A DNA stretch of 23,654 nt from Verrucomicrobiia bacterium. GTDB lineage: Bacteria > Verrucomicrobiota > Verrucomicrobiia > Limisphaerales > Palsa-1400. Below are positions 1 to 7,901 of this stretch, piece by piece (position 1 is the stretch's first letter; each line of letters opens with the position of its first letter). The position numbers were made by a program, and so were the translations under genes. A model generated the notes under the pieces. That model was not told where the DNA came from and made no database searches. It was given only the letters and a program-made list of their open reading frames with translations. The stretch covers positions 1 through 23,654 of the forward strand of contig JAICXV010000001.1 in the NCBI GenBank assembly GCA_025934545.1. Direction: 5' to 3'.

Positions 1-1
1 G

Positions 2-481
2 CCTCTGTTCAGCGAAGCGCGCGCCATCGCCAAGTTCGCGGTGAACATGTATCTCGAAGGAAAAGTCGACCGTGTTGACGTACTCTACACGCGATTTTTC
101 TCCACGTTGAATCAAAAGCCTGAAGTCGCGCAATTGTTGCCGATGGGCGAAATCAAACCGCACACGACCGGCCTTGGTAACGATGCCGCCGCCGGAACGC
201 ACGCCGTCGATTCACAGGGCGCAACTGAATTTATTTACGAACCGAATCAGGGCGACGTCCTCGGCGCGTTATTGCCGCACAGTCTCAATTTCCAGATCTA
301 CCATATTCTGCTGGAAGCCAAAGCTTCTGAGCAAAGCGCGCGCATGGTGGCGATGAAAAACGCCACGGATAACGCCAAGCAACTCATTAAAGATCTGACG
401 CTCGAATACAACAAGCTGCGTCAAGCCAACATCACCAAAGAGCTCCTGGAAATCACCAGCGCGGCCATGGCGATGGGTTAA
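2..481 (+). CDS. atpG: ATP synthase F1 gamma subunit, 3' part
   Basis: This is the C-terminal part of the gamma (central stalk) subunit of F1Fo ATP synthase, which couples rotation of the membrane ring to catalysis in the alpha/beta hexamer. The reading frame is open from base 2 and its 5' end lies outside the window, so about 159 codons remain of a protein that is usually near 290 residues. The family C-terminus is clear: the helix LIKDLTLEYNKLRQANITKE followed by LLEITSAA is the hallmark gamma C-terminal coiled coil that inserts into the alpha3beta3 core. The Asp-Val...Tyr-Thr-Arg-Phe stretch near the start matches the family's VxxxYTxF region. By analogy with other atp operons, atpD and atpC could follow, but neither is seen here: the next gene is an unrelated lysozyme, so atpG may end its operon or the operon is split. 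Confidence 0.95.
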   Translation, partial: PLFSEARAIAKFAVNMYLEGKVDRVDVLYTRFFSTLNQKPEVAQLLPMGEIKPHTTGLGNDAAAGTHAVDSQGATEFIYEPNQGDVLGALLPHSLNFQIYHILLEAKASEQSARMVAMKNATDNAKQLIKDLTLEYNKLRQANITKELLEITSAAMAMG

Positions 482-563
482 TCGGCCATTTAGTTAATCA
501 TTTGTCATAATCTTTGAGGGCGTTTGGCTTGTTGTCGGGTCGCAAACTGGTTATGTTAGTCAA

Positions 564-2426
564 ATGTTCACCCGCTTTTCAGCACGACCGCTCGCTGCGT
601 TCATTTTTCTGCTGAGCTCGGGTTTTCTGTTCGCCCAACGTCCTCTCGGCGTCGATGTTTCCAGTTTCCAGACCGACACCGCCATGGACTGGCCTTCCAT
701 GAAAAGCGGTGGCATTACCTTCGCTTGGGCCAAGGCCACCGAAGGCGGCAGCACCGGCGATAGTCAATACACGGCCCACATGGCCAACGGCAAAGCTGCC
801 GGCATCTACATGGGTTCCTATCATTACGCTCATCCGGAACTCAATTCAGCAGCAACGGAAGCGAGCCATTTTTGGGGGCGCGCCGCTACTTATACGCTGA
901 ACGACGGGCATTCGCTCAATCCGATGCTCGACATCGAAGGTAATGCTTTCAGCGGCAATGTCGGCGCAAGCAGCGTTTCAGATTGGATCAACCAATGGTG
1001 CACCGCGATCGAGCAAGATGCCGCCGGCCAAAACGTGACGTTGAAGCCAGCAATCTACATCAGCGAGTGCAATGCGAATCATCTCGACACCACCGTCTCT
1101 CAATTGGGTTCCGATATCGCCCATTACGACGCCAACGACCCGCTCACGAGCTCGCCTTGGACAGGCACTGGATGCAATAGTTCTGCCTACGAAGTGTGGG
1201 GCTCCGGCGTATGGAACTTCTGGCAATATTCATCGACCGGCGGGATCACCGGCTACGCCAATAACATCGACAAAGACGTTTTCAACGGGACGCTTGCCAC
1301 GCTTCAGACAACGCAAGTGCTAGGCGGCGGTGGACCGCAAATCACCAATCAACCGGACAGCGTAGTTGCTGCCCCGGGAACAAACGTCAGCTTCACCGTT
1401 GGTTGCATCGGCAGTTCCTTGCATTTCCAATGGCGTTTCAACACCACCAACATCGCGGGTGCAACAGCGAGCAGTTACGCGCTTTCACCCATCGACATCA
1501 CCAACGCAGGAAATTATTCCGTCGTCATCAACAATTCAGCAGGAACAACGACCAGCGCGTTTGGCTATCTTTCTGTCGCCGTGCCGCCGACCAATGCGCC
1601 GGGTGCCGTTATTGCGCCCACGGGATTGGTTGATTTCTGGGATGGACAAGCAGACACGGCTGATTCGTTTGGCACAAACACCGCCACAGCGAATGGCAAC
1701 TTCTTCTACGCGCCCGGACGCCCTGGCTTGGGCTTCCATTTTGACGGCACATCTGCATATCTGACCACAGCCGCCAACAGCCTCCCCGTGCCATGGACGC
1801 TTGCGTTATGGGTAAATCGGCAAAACGCCGCGGGCGCATCCGCGTCGCTCCTGAGCGATGGCACCAATGCGGTGAAAATGGAACAGTTCAACGCTTCACG
1901 CCAATTGGGCATCACAAAATTTGGCGTCGGCGATTACACCTTTGGTGTCGGAGCACCCGCTGGCTCATGGACACATTTGACCTTCGTCGGTACGTCCACC
2001 GGAACGTCTCTCTACATAAACGGAGCACTGCAATCGTCTCTCACCAACTCGCAACCGTTGCCGCGCGCGTATATGGGCGTCACCCATATCACTTCCACCG
2101 GCGCCATTCTCGATTACATGTCCGGCAACGTTGATGAGGTTTTAGTGTTCAACCGCGCGCTCAGCGCGACGGAAATCAGCTCGATTTACAACGCCGGCAC
2201 TGCAGGACTGGTTCGCGCGCCCGAACTGACTTCGATAACCGTCAGCGGCCATACCGCCCAACTCAACATGCGCGGGCTGACAGGAAAAACATTCACCATT
2301 TTTCGATCACCTGATTTGACCAACTGGACCAATCTCGGCCGTTTATCCGCACCGTCTGGCACGCTGCAATACTTCGATTCGACCGGTGGCGCGCCTCAGT
2401 TTACTTACGAACTCACCCAGCCTTGA
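564..2426 (+). CDS. Secreted modular GH25 lysozyme with Ig-like and LamG-like domains
   Basis: This is a predicted exported muramidase of 620 residues. Residues 1-25 form a signal peptide (FLFAQ before the mature RPLGVDVSS). Residues 27-245 are a glycoside hydrolase family 25 domain: GVDVSSFQ carries Asp31, LDIEG carries the catalytic Asp123/Glu125 pair, FWQYSS is the usual late beta strand, and DKDVFNG closes the barrel. Residues about 256-340 look like an immunoglobulin-like domain (ITNQP start, NAGNYSVVINNSAG end). Residues about 345-553 resemble a LamG/concanavalin-like domain, ending with the typical VDEVLVFNRALSATEI segment. The last 65 residues (FTIFRSPDLTNWTNLG...) are the short beta-rich C-terminal domain seen in verrucomicrobial secreted proteins. 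GH25 enzymes cleave the MurNAc-GlcNAc bond. The extra domains suggest binding to a carbohydrate or surface, and prey or competitor wall attack is possible (inference). The ATG at 564 gives a clean signal peptide. Confidence 0.88.
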   Translation: MFTRFSARPLAAFIFLLSSGFLFAQRPLGVDVSSFQTDTAMDWPSMKSGGITFAWAKATEGGSTGDSQYTAHMANGKAAGIYMGSYHYAHPELNSAATEASHFWGRAATYTLNDGHSLNPMLDIEGNAFSGNVGASSVSDWINQWCTAIEQDAAGQNVTLKPAIYISECNANHLDTTVSQLGSDIAHYDANDPLTSSPWTGTGCNSSAYEVWGSGVWNFWQYSSTGGITGYANNIDKDVFNGTLATLQTTQVLGGGGPQITNQPDSVVAAPGTNVSFTVGCIGSSLHFQWRFNTTNIAGATASSYALSPIDITNAGNYSVVINNSAGTTTSAFGYLSVAVPPTNAPGAVIAPTGLVDFWDGQADTADSFGTNTATANGNFFYAPGRPGLGFHFDGTSAYLTTAANSLPVPWTLALWVNRQNAAGASASLLSDGTNAVKMEQFNASRQLGITKFGVGDYTFGVGAPAGSWTHLTFVGTSTGTSLYINGALQSSLTNSQPLPRAYMGVTHITSTGAILDYMSGNVDEVLVFNRALSATEISSIYNAGTAGLVRAPELTSITVSGHTAQLNMRGLTGKTFTIFRSPDLTNWTNLGRLSAPSGTLQYFDSTGGAPQFTYELTQP

Positions 2427-2829
2427 TATCGCGCATTGGGTCAAACGGAGGTCGAGTCAGTCCGCAGAACTCGCGCAGACGCAGGGCGATTTGACGGGCC
2501 TGCGCTATCATTTCGGCCGCACATTGTGGCGCGAGCCATTGCCGGCAGTTGATCTCCCACAAACCAAGCCATGCCGTAAAATGTTCTTCGCGCAACCCCA
2601 GCGGAATATGGCGCATTGGCATCGCGCCAGTGTAGCGCGCCGGACCGCCTGTGACCTGAGACCAGAATCCGGCAATTATCCCAATGTGTTCCGGCCAGTT
2701 CTCGACTTGAGCATCAAAAATCGGCCCAAGGAGCCGATGCTGGCGGATGTCGGCGTAGAAGTGTCTAAGAAGTTTTTCTATGGCGCGCTCGCCTCCAAGC
2801 CTCTCAAATAATTGCAGGTTTTCGTCCAT
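2413..2829 (-). CDS. Group III truncated haemoglobin
   Basis: This is a 138-residue cytoplasmic globin of the truncated group III (P) class, a haem protein that binds O2 or NO. Against Campylobacter Ctb, as I remember that sequence, the key positions line up: Tyr25 at B10 (RHFYADI), His48 at E7 (WPEHIG), proximal His74 at F8 (PMRHIPL) and Trp87 at G8 (FTAWLGLW). LGPIFDA and GFWSQV are also family landmarks. I chose the ATG at 2829 because family members begin just before this helix; the frame extends to a TTG at 2853, which is less likely. Its stop lies inside the 3' end of the convergent lysozyme gene (14-base overlap). It stands 110 bases downstream of the YfhO-like gene and is probably a separate unit. 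The exact physiological role cannot be read from the sequence. Confidence 0.9.
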   Translation of the reverse strand: MDENLQLFERLGGERAIEKLLRHFYADIRQHRLLGPIFDAQVENWPEHIGIIAGFWSQVTGGPARYTGAMPMRHIPLGLREEHFTAWLGLWEINCRQWLAPQCAAEMIAQARQIALRLREFCGLTRPPFDPMRDIKAG

Positions 2830-2939
2830 TGATTCGTTTCGTCGCACCGACAAAGTAACTCATTGGCCTCGAAATTAAACCCGTTATTCTACGTTAATAA
2901 GTGGCGGATTCGGCGTCGCCGAGGCACAACAAGGCAAAA

Positions 2940-5717
2940 CTAGCGGGCGTCAATTGGCGATTTCTTCCTCAGGAAAAGGTACAGGCCCAGTCCAGCGACT
3001 GTGATGAAACCAGCCAAACTTATATACAAGGTCAGCAATGGCGGCTGAAATCGAAACTCAACATCGTGCTCACCAACCGACACCAGGACACCGCGCATGA
3101 TGTCGTTGCAACGAAGAAGTTGTGCAGGTTTTTGGTCAACGCTCACTGTCCATCCCGGTGCGATTCGATCATTGAGAAGCAGCACCGCAGGTGTATTTGC
3201 TTTCGCATGAAGACGAATCCGTTTCGGCGCGTAGCCGGTAATTGCCACATCGCCGGCGTTTCCTGCGCTGGAGGAAGAGGTTGCAATCGGTGTTTCTTTG
3301 GAAATCAAAACGGTTTGCGCGGGATTGAATTGTTTGGACGCGAGCGTGTTCAACGCCGTGTGATCATCCGCCGGGATTTCCCAGTGCGAGTAAAGTTTTG
3401 CGCGAGGGAGGACATTAACGAATTCGATCAAAGCCCAGTCGCCATTAGGATCTTGGGCTACGGTTAAATCTCCAAAATCCTGGAACGTGCGGACAAACGG
3501 TTTGCGTCCCATGTCCAAACGTGTGTGCAGCCGAAAAGCCGGGCCGTCCGCGCCGGTGCTTGTCTGTAGCTCTTTCAACGCTTCCATTGATGCAAGCAGG
3601 TAACGGGTGTTCGTCAGCATCCACAGTCGTGCTGGTCGCGACCAGTCGCGGCCGCGGGGCAGAAACGTCATAATGTAATCGCGATCGAGGATTGGCAGAC
3701 GCGATGACTGGGCGATATCGAGCGTTTGGATGTTGCGCCACGGAAAATCATTTTGCGACCACCACGCGCACATCGTGTAGAAGTTTTTCTCGCCCGGAAA
3801 TCCTGAGTCGCCGAGCGGAGAAATTTTTGATGCGACACGATGTTCGTAGGGATGATCGCTTAAAACTTCCATCACCGGGTTTGGTGAATATTTTTCTTTC
3901 CAACTAAAATAATAGACCCAGGGCGCGTCGGCTCGTCCCAGATCGAAAATAATGAGCGCACCAATTAGGAGCCATGGCCACGGGAAAGTGCGGTCTCGCC
4001 ATATTCCACGGAATATTGAGATCATTATCGCGGTCGCCGCAGCCAACAACACGACGAACCAGATTACTTCGGTGCAACAAAAGGAAGCGATTTGTCGCGC
4101 CAGTTCGGGATTGAAACCTTGTCGGTTGATAAAATCGGCAAGTTGGTCTTTGTGGGTCAAAAGCAGTGCAAGGCTTACCACCGAAACTGCCAACGCAGCG
4201 GACAAGCCGACCGTCCATCCTTTCGCAAACAAATCGGTTTTTGACCCGCTCGAACCCACCGGCGTCGGCAAGTAAAGGCGCCGCAAATACTCCATGCCGT
4301 AACCGGCCAGAATCAGCCAGGCGATGTGGAACGGATGCATGAACTTCATCGGATTACGAATCGTCGATGCATACGGAAGTTCATAGAGCCAACGATAGAC
4401 AAAACCGTGTCGCCCCCAGGCCGCGAGCAATGAAAAAAGGGCGATGGCGAACCAAAACCAAATCGCTTTGCGTTCCGGCAAACGCCACGTCGAATCGCTT
4501 TTGCGAAATGCGCCCATGATGGCAAAGATGGCGAACACGGAAACCAAAACGCCGGCGTACTCAGCACAGTAGTTATGACGGCGCATCACTTTCGGTTTGA
4601 AGCTTTCTATAATGGTCGCGCGCGCTTTCTCGTCCGGACCGGCCAGCACTTTCAAAACTTTGGGCGCCGCGCCGAGTTCGCGGGCCGCGTTGGTTCTTAC
4701 CTGCGGATCGTCGGACATCATGTCCTGCAATCGCGTCTCCTCACCCACCCTGCCCCAGTAAGCGCTGGAACGGTCTTCCGATGTGATGTGGTCAACCAGA
4801 CGGTCACCGAAAATGCCCGGAATAATCACTCGTAAGGTTTCGAGTTTCGGGATGCTCCACATTGTATTGAATCCCCAGCGCTGCTGTTTGGATCGAGCGT
4901 CCTGCGCCACTCCGGCGACACCTTCGATTTGTGTGCCGACCATGTTTTTCACGCAATGCGCCGCAATGATTCCGGCAGATAATGCGATGAGCGCCGGCAT
5001 CCAAATGCATTTCCATAATTTCGAAATTGCCGGACGCTCCTCAAGTGAAACGACGAACACAGCGAAGATGGCGACGAACGGAGCATTGATTGCTCCAACG
5101 TCGAAACCTTCGATGACGTTCAGACCCACAGCGCAGCCGGCAAAGATAGCTTTGGCCCAACTTTGGCGAATCGACTTCGTCGCCAACGCGGCAATGGCCA
5201 GAAAAATCATGGCGAACGCAACTGTCCAACGGCCAAGGCCCCAGCATGCGACGGAAAGAAACATCGTGTTGAGTCCAGCCGCGATTCCGCCGAGCACACA
5301 CACTTGCCTTCCGAAACCTAATTCGCGAAACATCAACCATGCGCTGAAGCCGAGCAGCAGCAGGGTAAAGGGTGCGTAAAACTTCAGCAGCAATTCGGGT
5401 GGAAAAATGGAGGCAAGAAAAATTGAGACGCAGGGACTCGCCGCAGGAATTTCAGCGCCGATCCAACCGAAATCGCACCAATGACCGGCGCAGGTTCCCG
5501 GCGCGCGCGATGCATCTGCCTTCAGCCATCCTAACGGCTCGTCCAATGAAAAATGGACCTGATATGGTTCAAAACCTTTATGAAATAAAACCGCGAGCGC
5601 TCCGCCGAGCAGCAATAAAAAAAGAATCAGGCGCGTGCTGCGCGCTGCACTCGCTGTCGCGCTACCGGGTTTTAATGCCTGCTTTGGTTGGGTCCCGACG
5701 TTTGGTTTTCGCGCCAT
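2940..5717 (-). CDS. YfhO-like large polytopic membrane protein
   Basis: This is a 925-residue integral membrane protein. After a short basic, Ala/Pro-rich cytoplasmic N-terminus, the first hydrophobic helix is at about residues 29-47. Many hydrophobic segments follow over the first two thirds, interrupted by a soluble loop that contains MMSDDPQVRTNAARELG. The last third is a non-membrane region ending in a single helix (LYISLAGFITVAGLGLYLFL) and a basic tail. This layout, with an acidic first loop (FSLDEPLGW) and a C-terminal soluble domain, resembles the YfhO family and GT-C-type lipid-linked-sugar glycosyltransferases. The substrate is not inferable. It lies 17 nt downstream of the allC-like gene in the same direction and may be co-transcribed with the urate genes, although no functional link is obvious. 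It could also be a generic GT-C glycosyltransferase unrelated to YfhO. Confidence 0.7.
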   Translation of the reverse strand: MARKPNVGTQPKQALKPGSATASAARSTRLILFLLLLGGALAVLFHKGFEPYQVHFSLDEPLGWLKADASRAPGTCAGHWCDFGWIGAEIPAASPCVSIFLASIFPPELLLKFYAPFTLLLLGFSAWLMFRELGFGRQVCVLGGIAAGLNTMFLSVACWGLGRWTVAFAMIFLAIAALATKSIRQSWAKAIFAGCAVGLNVIEGFDVGAINAPFVAIFAVFVVSLEERPAISKLWKCIWMPALIALSAGIIAAHCVKNMVGTQIEGVAGVAQDARSKQQRWGFNTMWSIPKLETLRVIIPGIFGDRLVDHITSEDRSSAYWGRVGEETRLQDMMSDDPQVRTNAARELGAAPKVLKVLAGPDEKARATIIESFKPKVMRRHNYCAEYAGVLVSVFAIFAIMGAFRKSDSTWRLPERKAIWFWFAIALFSLLAAWGRHGFVYRWLYELPYASTIRNPMKFMHPFHIAWLILAGYGMEYLRRLYLPTPVGSSGSKTDLFAKGWTVGLSAALAVSVVSLALLLTHKDQLADFINRQGFNPELARQIASFCCTEVIWFVVLLAAATAIMISIFRGIWRDRTFPWPWLLIGALIIFDLGRADAPWVYYFSWKEKYSPNPVMEVLSDHPYEHRVASKISPLGDSGFPGEKNFYTMCAWWSQNDFPWRNIQTLDIAQSSRLPILDRDYIMTFLPRGRDWSRPARLWMLTNTRYLLASMEALKELQTSTGADGPAFRLHTRLDMGRKPFVRTFQDFGDLTVAQDPNGDWALIEFVNVLPRAKLYSHWEIPADDHTALNTLASKQFNPAQTVLISKETPIATSSSSAGNAGDVAITGYAPKRIRLHAKANTPAVLLLNDRIAPGWTVSVDQKPAQLLRCNDIMRGVLVSVGEHDVEFRFQPPLLTLYISLAGFITVAGLGLYLFLRKKSPIDAR

Positions 5718-5734
5718 TGCAACAAGCGATTGAG

Positions 5735-6964
5735 TTATTTCCGGATGCCGAAGGAATGTATGAAATCGGTTAATACTGCTAAGGCAACGCGGACGTCTTC
5801 AACCGTGATGGACTCATCTGGGTGATGGCTCAAACCGTCCTTGCAGCGGACGAACAACATCGCGATTGGACAAATTTTGCTCATCACTGCGGCATCATGG
5901 CCGGCGCCGCTGGGCAGGTCGGTGACGTCGCTCTGATGCTTTAAAATTGCCTGGTGCAATCGGATGGAAAATTCCGTCGAGCACGGGACCGATGTTGTTT
6001 CCTGAACGACTTGCCAGGACATTGCGAGATTGCGCAACGCGGCTACTTTTTTGGCAGCAGCCTGCAGTTCGTCGCAAGCACGGAGGCGAATTTTATCATC
6101 CCGATGACGGACATCTAGAGTCAGGTGCGCAATGGCGGGAATGACATTGCTAACATTCGGTTCACAGACGATTTGCCCTATGGTGGCAACGAGGCCGGCA
6201 TTATAGCGCGCGCAACTCTCAACCATCTGAATAAATCCGGCAGCCCCACAAAGCGCGTCCCGGCGCATCGACATCGGCGTCGTGCCGGCGTGGCCGGCTT
6301 TGCCTTCGAATTTTATTTTGGCTCGGGTTTGGCCGGCGATGGCGGTCACAGGACCGACGGCTTGGTTTTTCTGCTCCAACACCGGTCCTTGCTCGATGTG
6401 AACTTCGAAGTAGCCGAGCAGCTTGGTGCGATCGAATCGACACTCGGAAAGTTTGTTTGGATCACCGCCAAAATGTTTAATGGCGTTAGCGAGCGTGACA
6501 CCGTTGGCGTCGGTTCGTTGCAAATCTTTTTCATCGAACGAACCTGCGACGGCGCGGCTGCCGAGATAAGTGCTTTGAAAACGAACGCCCTCCTCATCGG
6601 CAAACCCAATCACGCTAATGTCGAATGGAAGCGATTTATCTTTGCATTGTTCGACTGCGGCAATCGCCAACACCACGCCAAGCGGACCGTCGTATTTGCC
6701 AGCGTTCTTGACGGTGTCGAGATGGGAGCCGAGCAACAGGGTTTTTCGAGACGAACCACCGGTAGACGGAACGGCGGACGTGCCGATCAAGTTGCCGATG
6801 GCATCGACTCGAACGTCCATGCCCGCTTGTTTCATCCATGAACCAACAAGGTTGTTGGCGCGACGCATGGCGTCTGACCCGTACTGCCGCGTTAAACAAT
6901 GCGCGTCCTCGCTGATGCGACCGAGTTCATCCAGACGGTCGAAAATTTGTTGGGCGCGATCCAT
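5735..6964 (-). CDS. allC: Allantoate amidohydrolase (M20/hydantoinase-carbamoylase family)
   Basis: This is a 409-residue cytoplasmic metallohydrolase of the Zn-dependent amidase family that includes allantoate amidohydrolase, ureidoglycolate hydrolase and N-carbamoyl-L-amino-acid hydrolase. Visible metal ligands are His81 (LLGSHLDTV), Asp92 (KYDGPLGV), Glu124/Glu125 (FADEEGVRF), His189 (FEVHIEQG) and a His near 380 (GLSHHPDES). The dimerisation/substrate segment GKAGHAGTTPMSMRRDAL and the GAGHDA motif are intact. The frame runs upstream to 7123, but the ATG at 6964 is chosen: it gives the usual family length, and only one base separates it from the stop of the preceding hydrolase gene. Its place directly after two S-allantoin-forming enzymes argues for allantoate as substrate, giving ureidoglycine or ureidoglycolate plus ammonia and CO2. 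The sequence alone does not exclude a carbamoylase. Confidence 0.85.
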   Translation of the reverse strand: MDRAQQIFDRLDELGRISEDAHCLTRQYGSDAMRRANNLVGSWMKQAGMDVRVDAIGNLIGTSAVPSTGGSSRKTLLLGSHLDTVKNAGKYDGPLGVVLAIAAVEQCKDKSLPFDISVIGFADEEGVRFQSTYLGSRAVAGSFDEKDLQRTDANGVTLANAIKHFGGDPNKLSECRFDRTKLLGYFEVHIEQGPVLEQKNQAVGPVTAIAGQTRAKIKFEGKAGHAGTTPMSMRRDALCGAAGFIQMVESCARYNAGLVATIGQIVCEPNVSNVIPAIAHLTLDVRHRDDKIRLRACDELQAAAKKVAALRNLAMSWQVVQETTSVPCSTEFSIRLHQAILKHQSDVTDLPSGAGHDAAVMSKICPIAMLFVRCKDGLSHHPDESITVEDVRVALAVLTDFIHSFGIRK

Positions 6965-6965
6965 G

Positions 6966-7322
6966 TCAGCTTCCGCGGTAGGTGCTATAGGACCACTGCG
7001 AACAGAGCAACGGCACGTGATACGAAGCCCCGGGATCGGTGATACCGAAACGGACGGGAACGCGGTCGAGAAACCGGTCCCGCGGCGCAGTTTTTTCGGT
7101 TTTCGAAAAATAATCGCCGACAAAGAAAACGATTTCGTATTCGCCTTCGCGCATCTCTTCGGCGTTCATCAACGGCGCATCGGTGCGGCCGTCGTTGTTG
7201 GTGCGAACCGATTTGAGAAGCTTGCGTTGCGTGCCGGTGATGCTCCAAAGTTCGATTTGCATATCGCGAGCGGGATGGCCGTTAGCGGTATCCAAAACGT
7301 GCGTGCTCAGTTTTGCGGGCAT
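6966..7322 (-). CDS. uraH: 5-hydroxyisourate hydrolase (transthyretin-like)
   Basis: This is a 118-residue member of the transthyretin-related family that hydrolyses 5-hydroxyisourate, the product of urate oxidation, to OHCU. The signature elements are complete: LSTHVLD with His8 at the N-terminus, Arg46 in NNDGRTD, His102 in the YHVPLL segment, and the terminal tetrapeptide YRGS (115-118) that separates these enzymes from true transthyretins. There is no signal peptide, so it should be cytoplasmic. It begins one base after the uraD stop and ends one base before the allC-like start, so the three genes are almost certainly translated from one message. The start is the ATG at 7322, directly preceding the conserved LSTHVLD motif. 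Some authors name this gene hiuH or pucM. Confidence 0.95.
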   Translation of the reverse strand: MPAKLSTHVLDTANGHPARDMQIELWSITGTQRKLLKSVRTNNDGRTDAPLMNAEEMREGEYEIVFFVGDYFSKTEKTAPRDRFLDRVPVRFGITDPGASYHVPLLCSQWSYSTYRGS

Positions 7323-7323
7323 A

Positions 7324-7845
7324 TCAAGAAAAGACTAAATCACGCAGGCGCAATTCGGCGATTTTAAAAATCTCCTCCAGCGCAGTTTTTATTTCTACCT
7401 CGCGCGTGTTTTGGAGGCGACGTTCGAAGCCGGCAAGAATCGCATCTTTTTTGTTCAGACGCGCGCAGATGATAAACGGGAATCCAAATTTCTCGCGATA
7501 GGCCGAATTCTGCTTTTGAAACAAAGCGATCTCGGCCGAAGTCAGGTTGTTTAAACCGGCCGCCGCTTGCTCCGTCGTCGATTCACTCGTCAACGCACCC
7601 GCCAGCGCGGCGCGTCCGACGAGGTCGGGATGAGCCTTGATGAGCGCGAGCTGTTTTTCGACCGGTGCGGTTCGCACGGTTTCACACAGCTTAGCGTGGA
7701 GTTGTTCAAGCCCGTCCACAGGCCGCCGATCTGCAGCGGCTTCCGCAATCCATGGCGAATGTTCGAAAACCGGTCCAAAAATGCGCGTGAATTCAGCGGA
7801 CGGAAGCGCGTTAATTTGGCTGATAGACAGGCGATTGGCGGGCAT
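7324..7845 (-). CDS. uraD: OHCU decarboxylase
   Basis: This 173-residue protein is 2-oxo-4-hydroxy-4-carboxy-5-ureidoimidazoline decarboxylase, which converts OHCU to S-(+)-allantoin in the last stereospecific step of urate oxidation. Family features seen are FEHSPWIAE near residue 27, the catalytic His72 in IKAHPDL, the ALTSEST segment, and the NSAYREKFGFPFI block around residues 113-124. The C-terminal RLQNTREVEIKTALEEI helix is also typical. The frame continues to 7896, but the ATG at 7845 fits the family N-terminus (LSISQINALPSAEF) and leaves a clear divergent gap to puuD. It is the first gene of the minus-strand urate operon, followed by uraH after one base. Confidence 0.94.
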   Translation of the reverse strand: MPANRLSISQINALPSAEFTRIFGPVFEHSPWIAEAAADRRPVDGLEQLHAKLCETVRTAPVEKQLALIKAHPDLVGRAALAGALTSESTTEQAAAGLNNLTSAEIALFQKQNSAYREKFGFPFIICARLNKKDAILAGFERRLQNTREVEIKTALEEIFKIAELRLRDLVFS

Positions 7846-7862
7846 GGGCAAAGGGTTGATAC

Positions 7863-7890
7863 TTGATTTCCGCCCCCGAACATCTAGCAT
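7863..7890 (+). promoter_or_regulatory. Possible sigma70-type promoter for puuD
   Basis: In the 56-base gap between divergent uraD and puuD there is a TTGATT hexamer at 7863-7868 and a TAGCAT hexamer at 7885-7890, 16 bases apart. Each matches four of six consensus positions. Transcription would start just before the puuD ATG and give a very short leader. This is a weak match and the call rests mostly on position. A shared operator for both divergent units could lie here, but I saw no convincing inverted repeat. Confidence 0.22.
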
Positions 7891-7901
7891 CGCCACTCTT
7901 T

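Noticed and set aside
502..557. Promoter-like hexamers (TTGTCA, TTGTCG, TATGTT) before the GH25 gene
   Set aside because: No pair has a spacing of 16-18 bases, so I do not call a promoter although one must be nearby.
2386..3467. Plus-strand frames opposite the haemoglobin and the end of the YfhO-like gene
   Set aside because: The minus-strand products carry clear family motifs, while the plus-strand translations do not.
6125..7367. Open frames on the plus strand opposite the allC-like and uraH genes
   Set aside because: They are shadows of strongly supported genes; their translations are low-complexity and Arg-rich without recognisable motifs.
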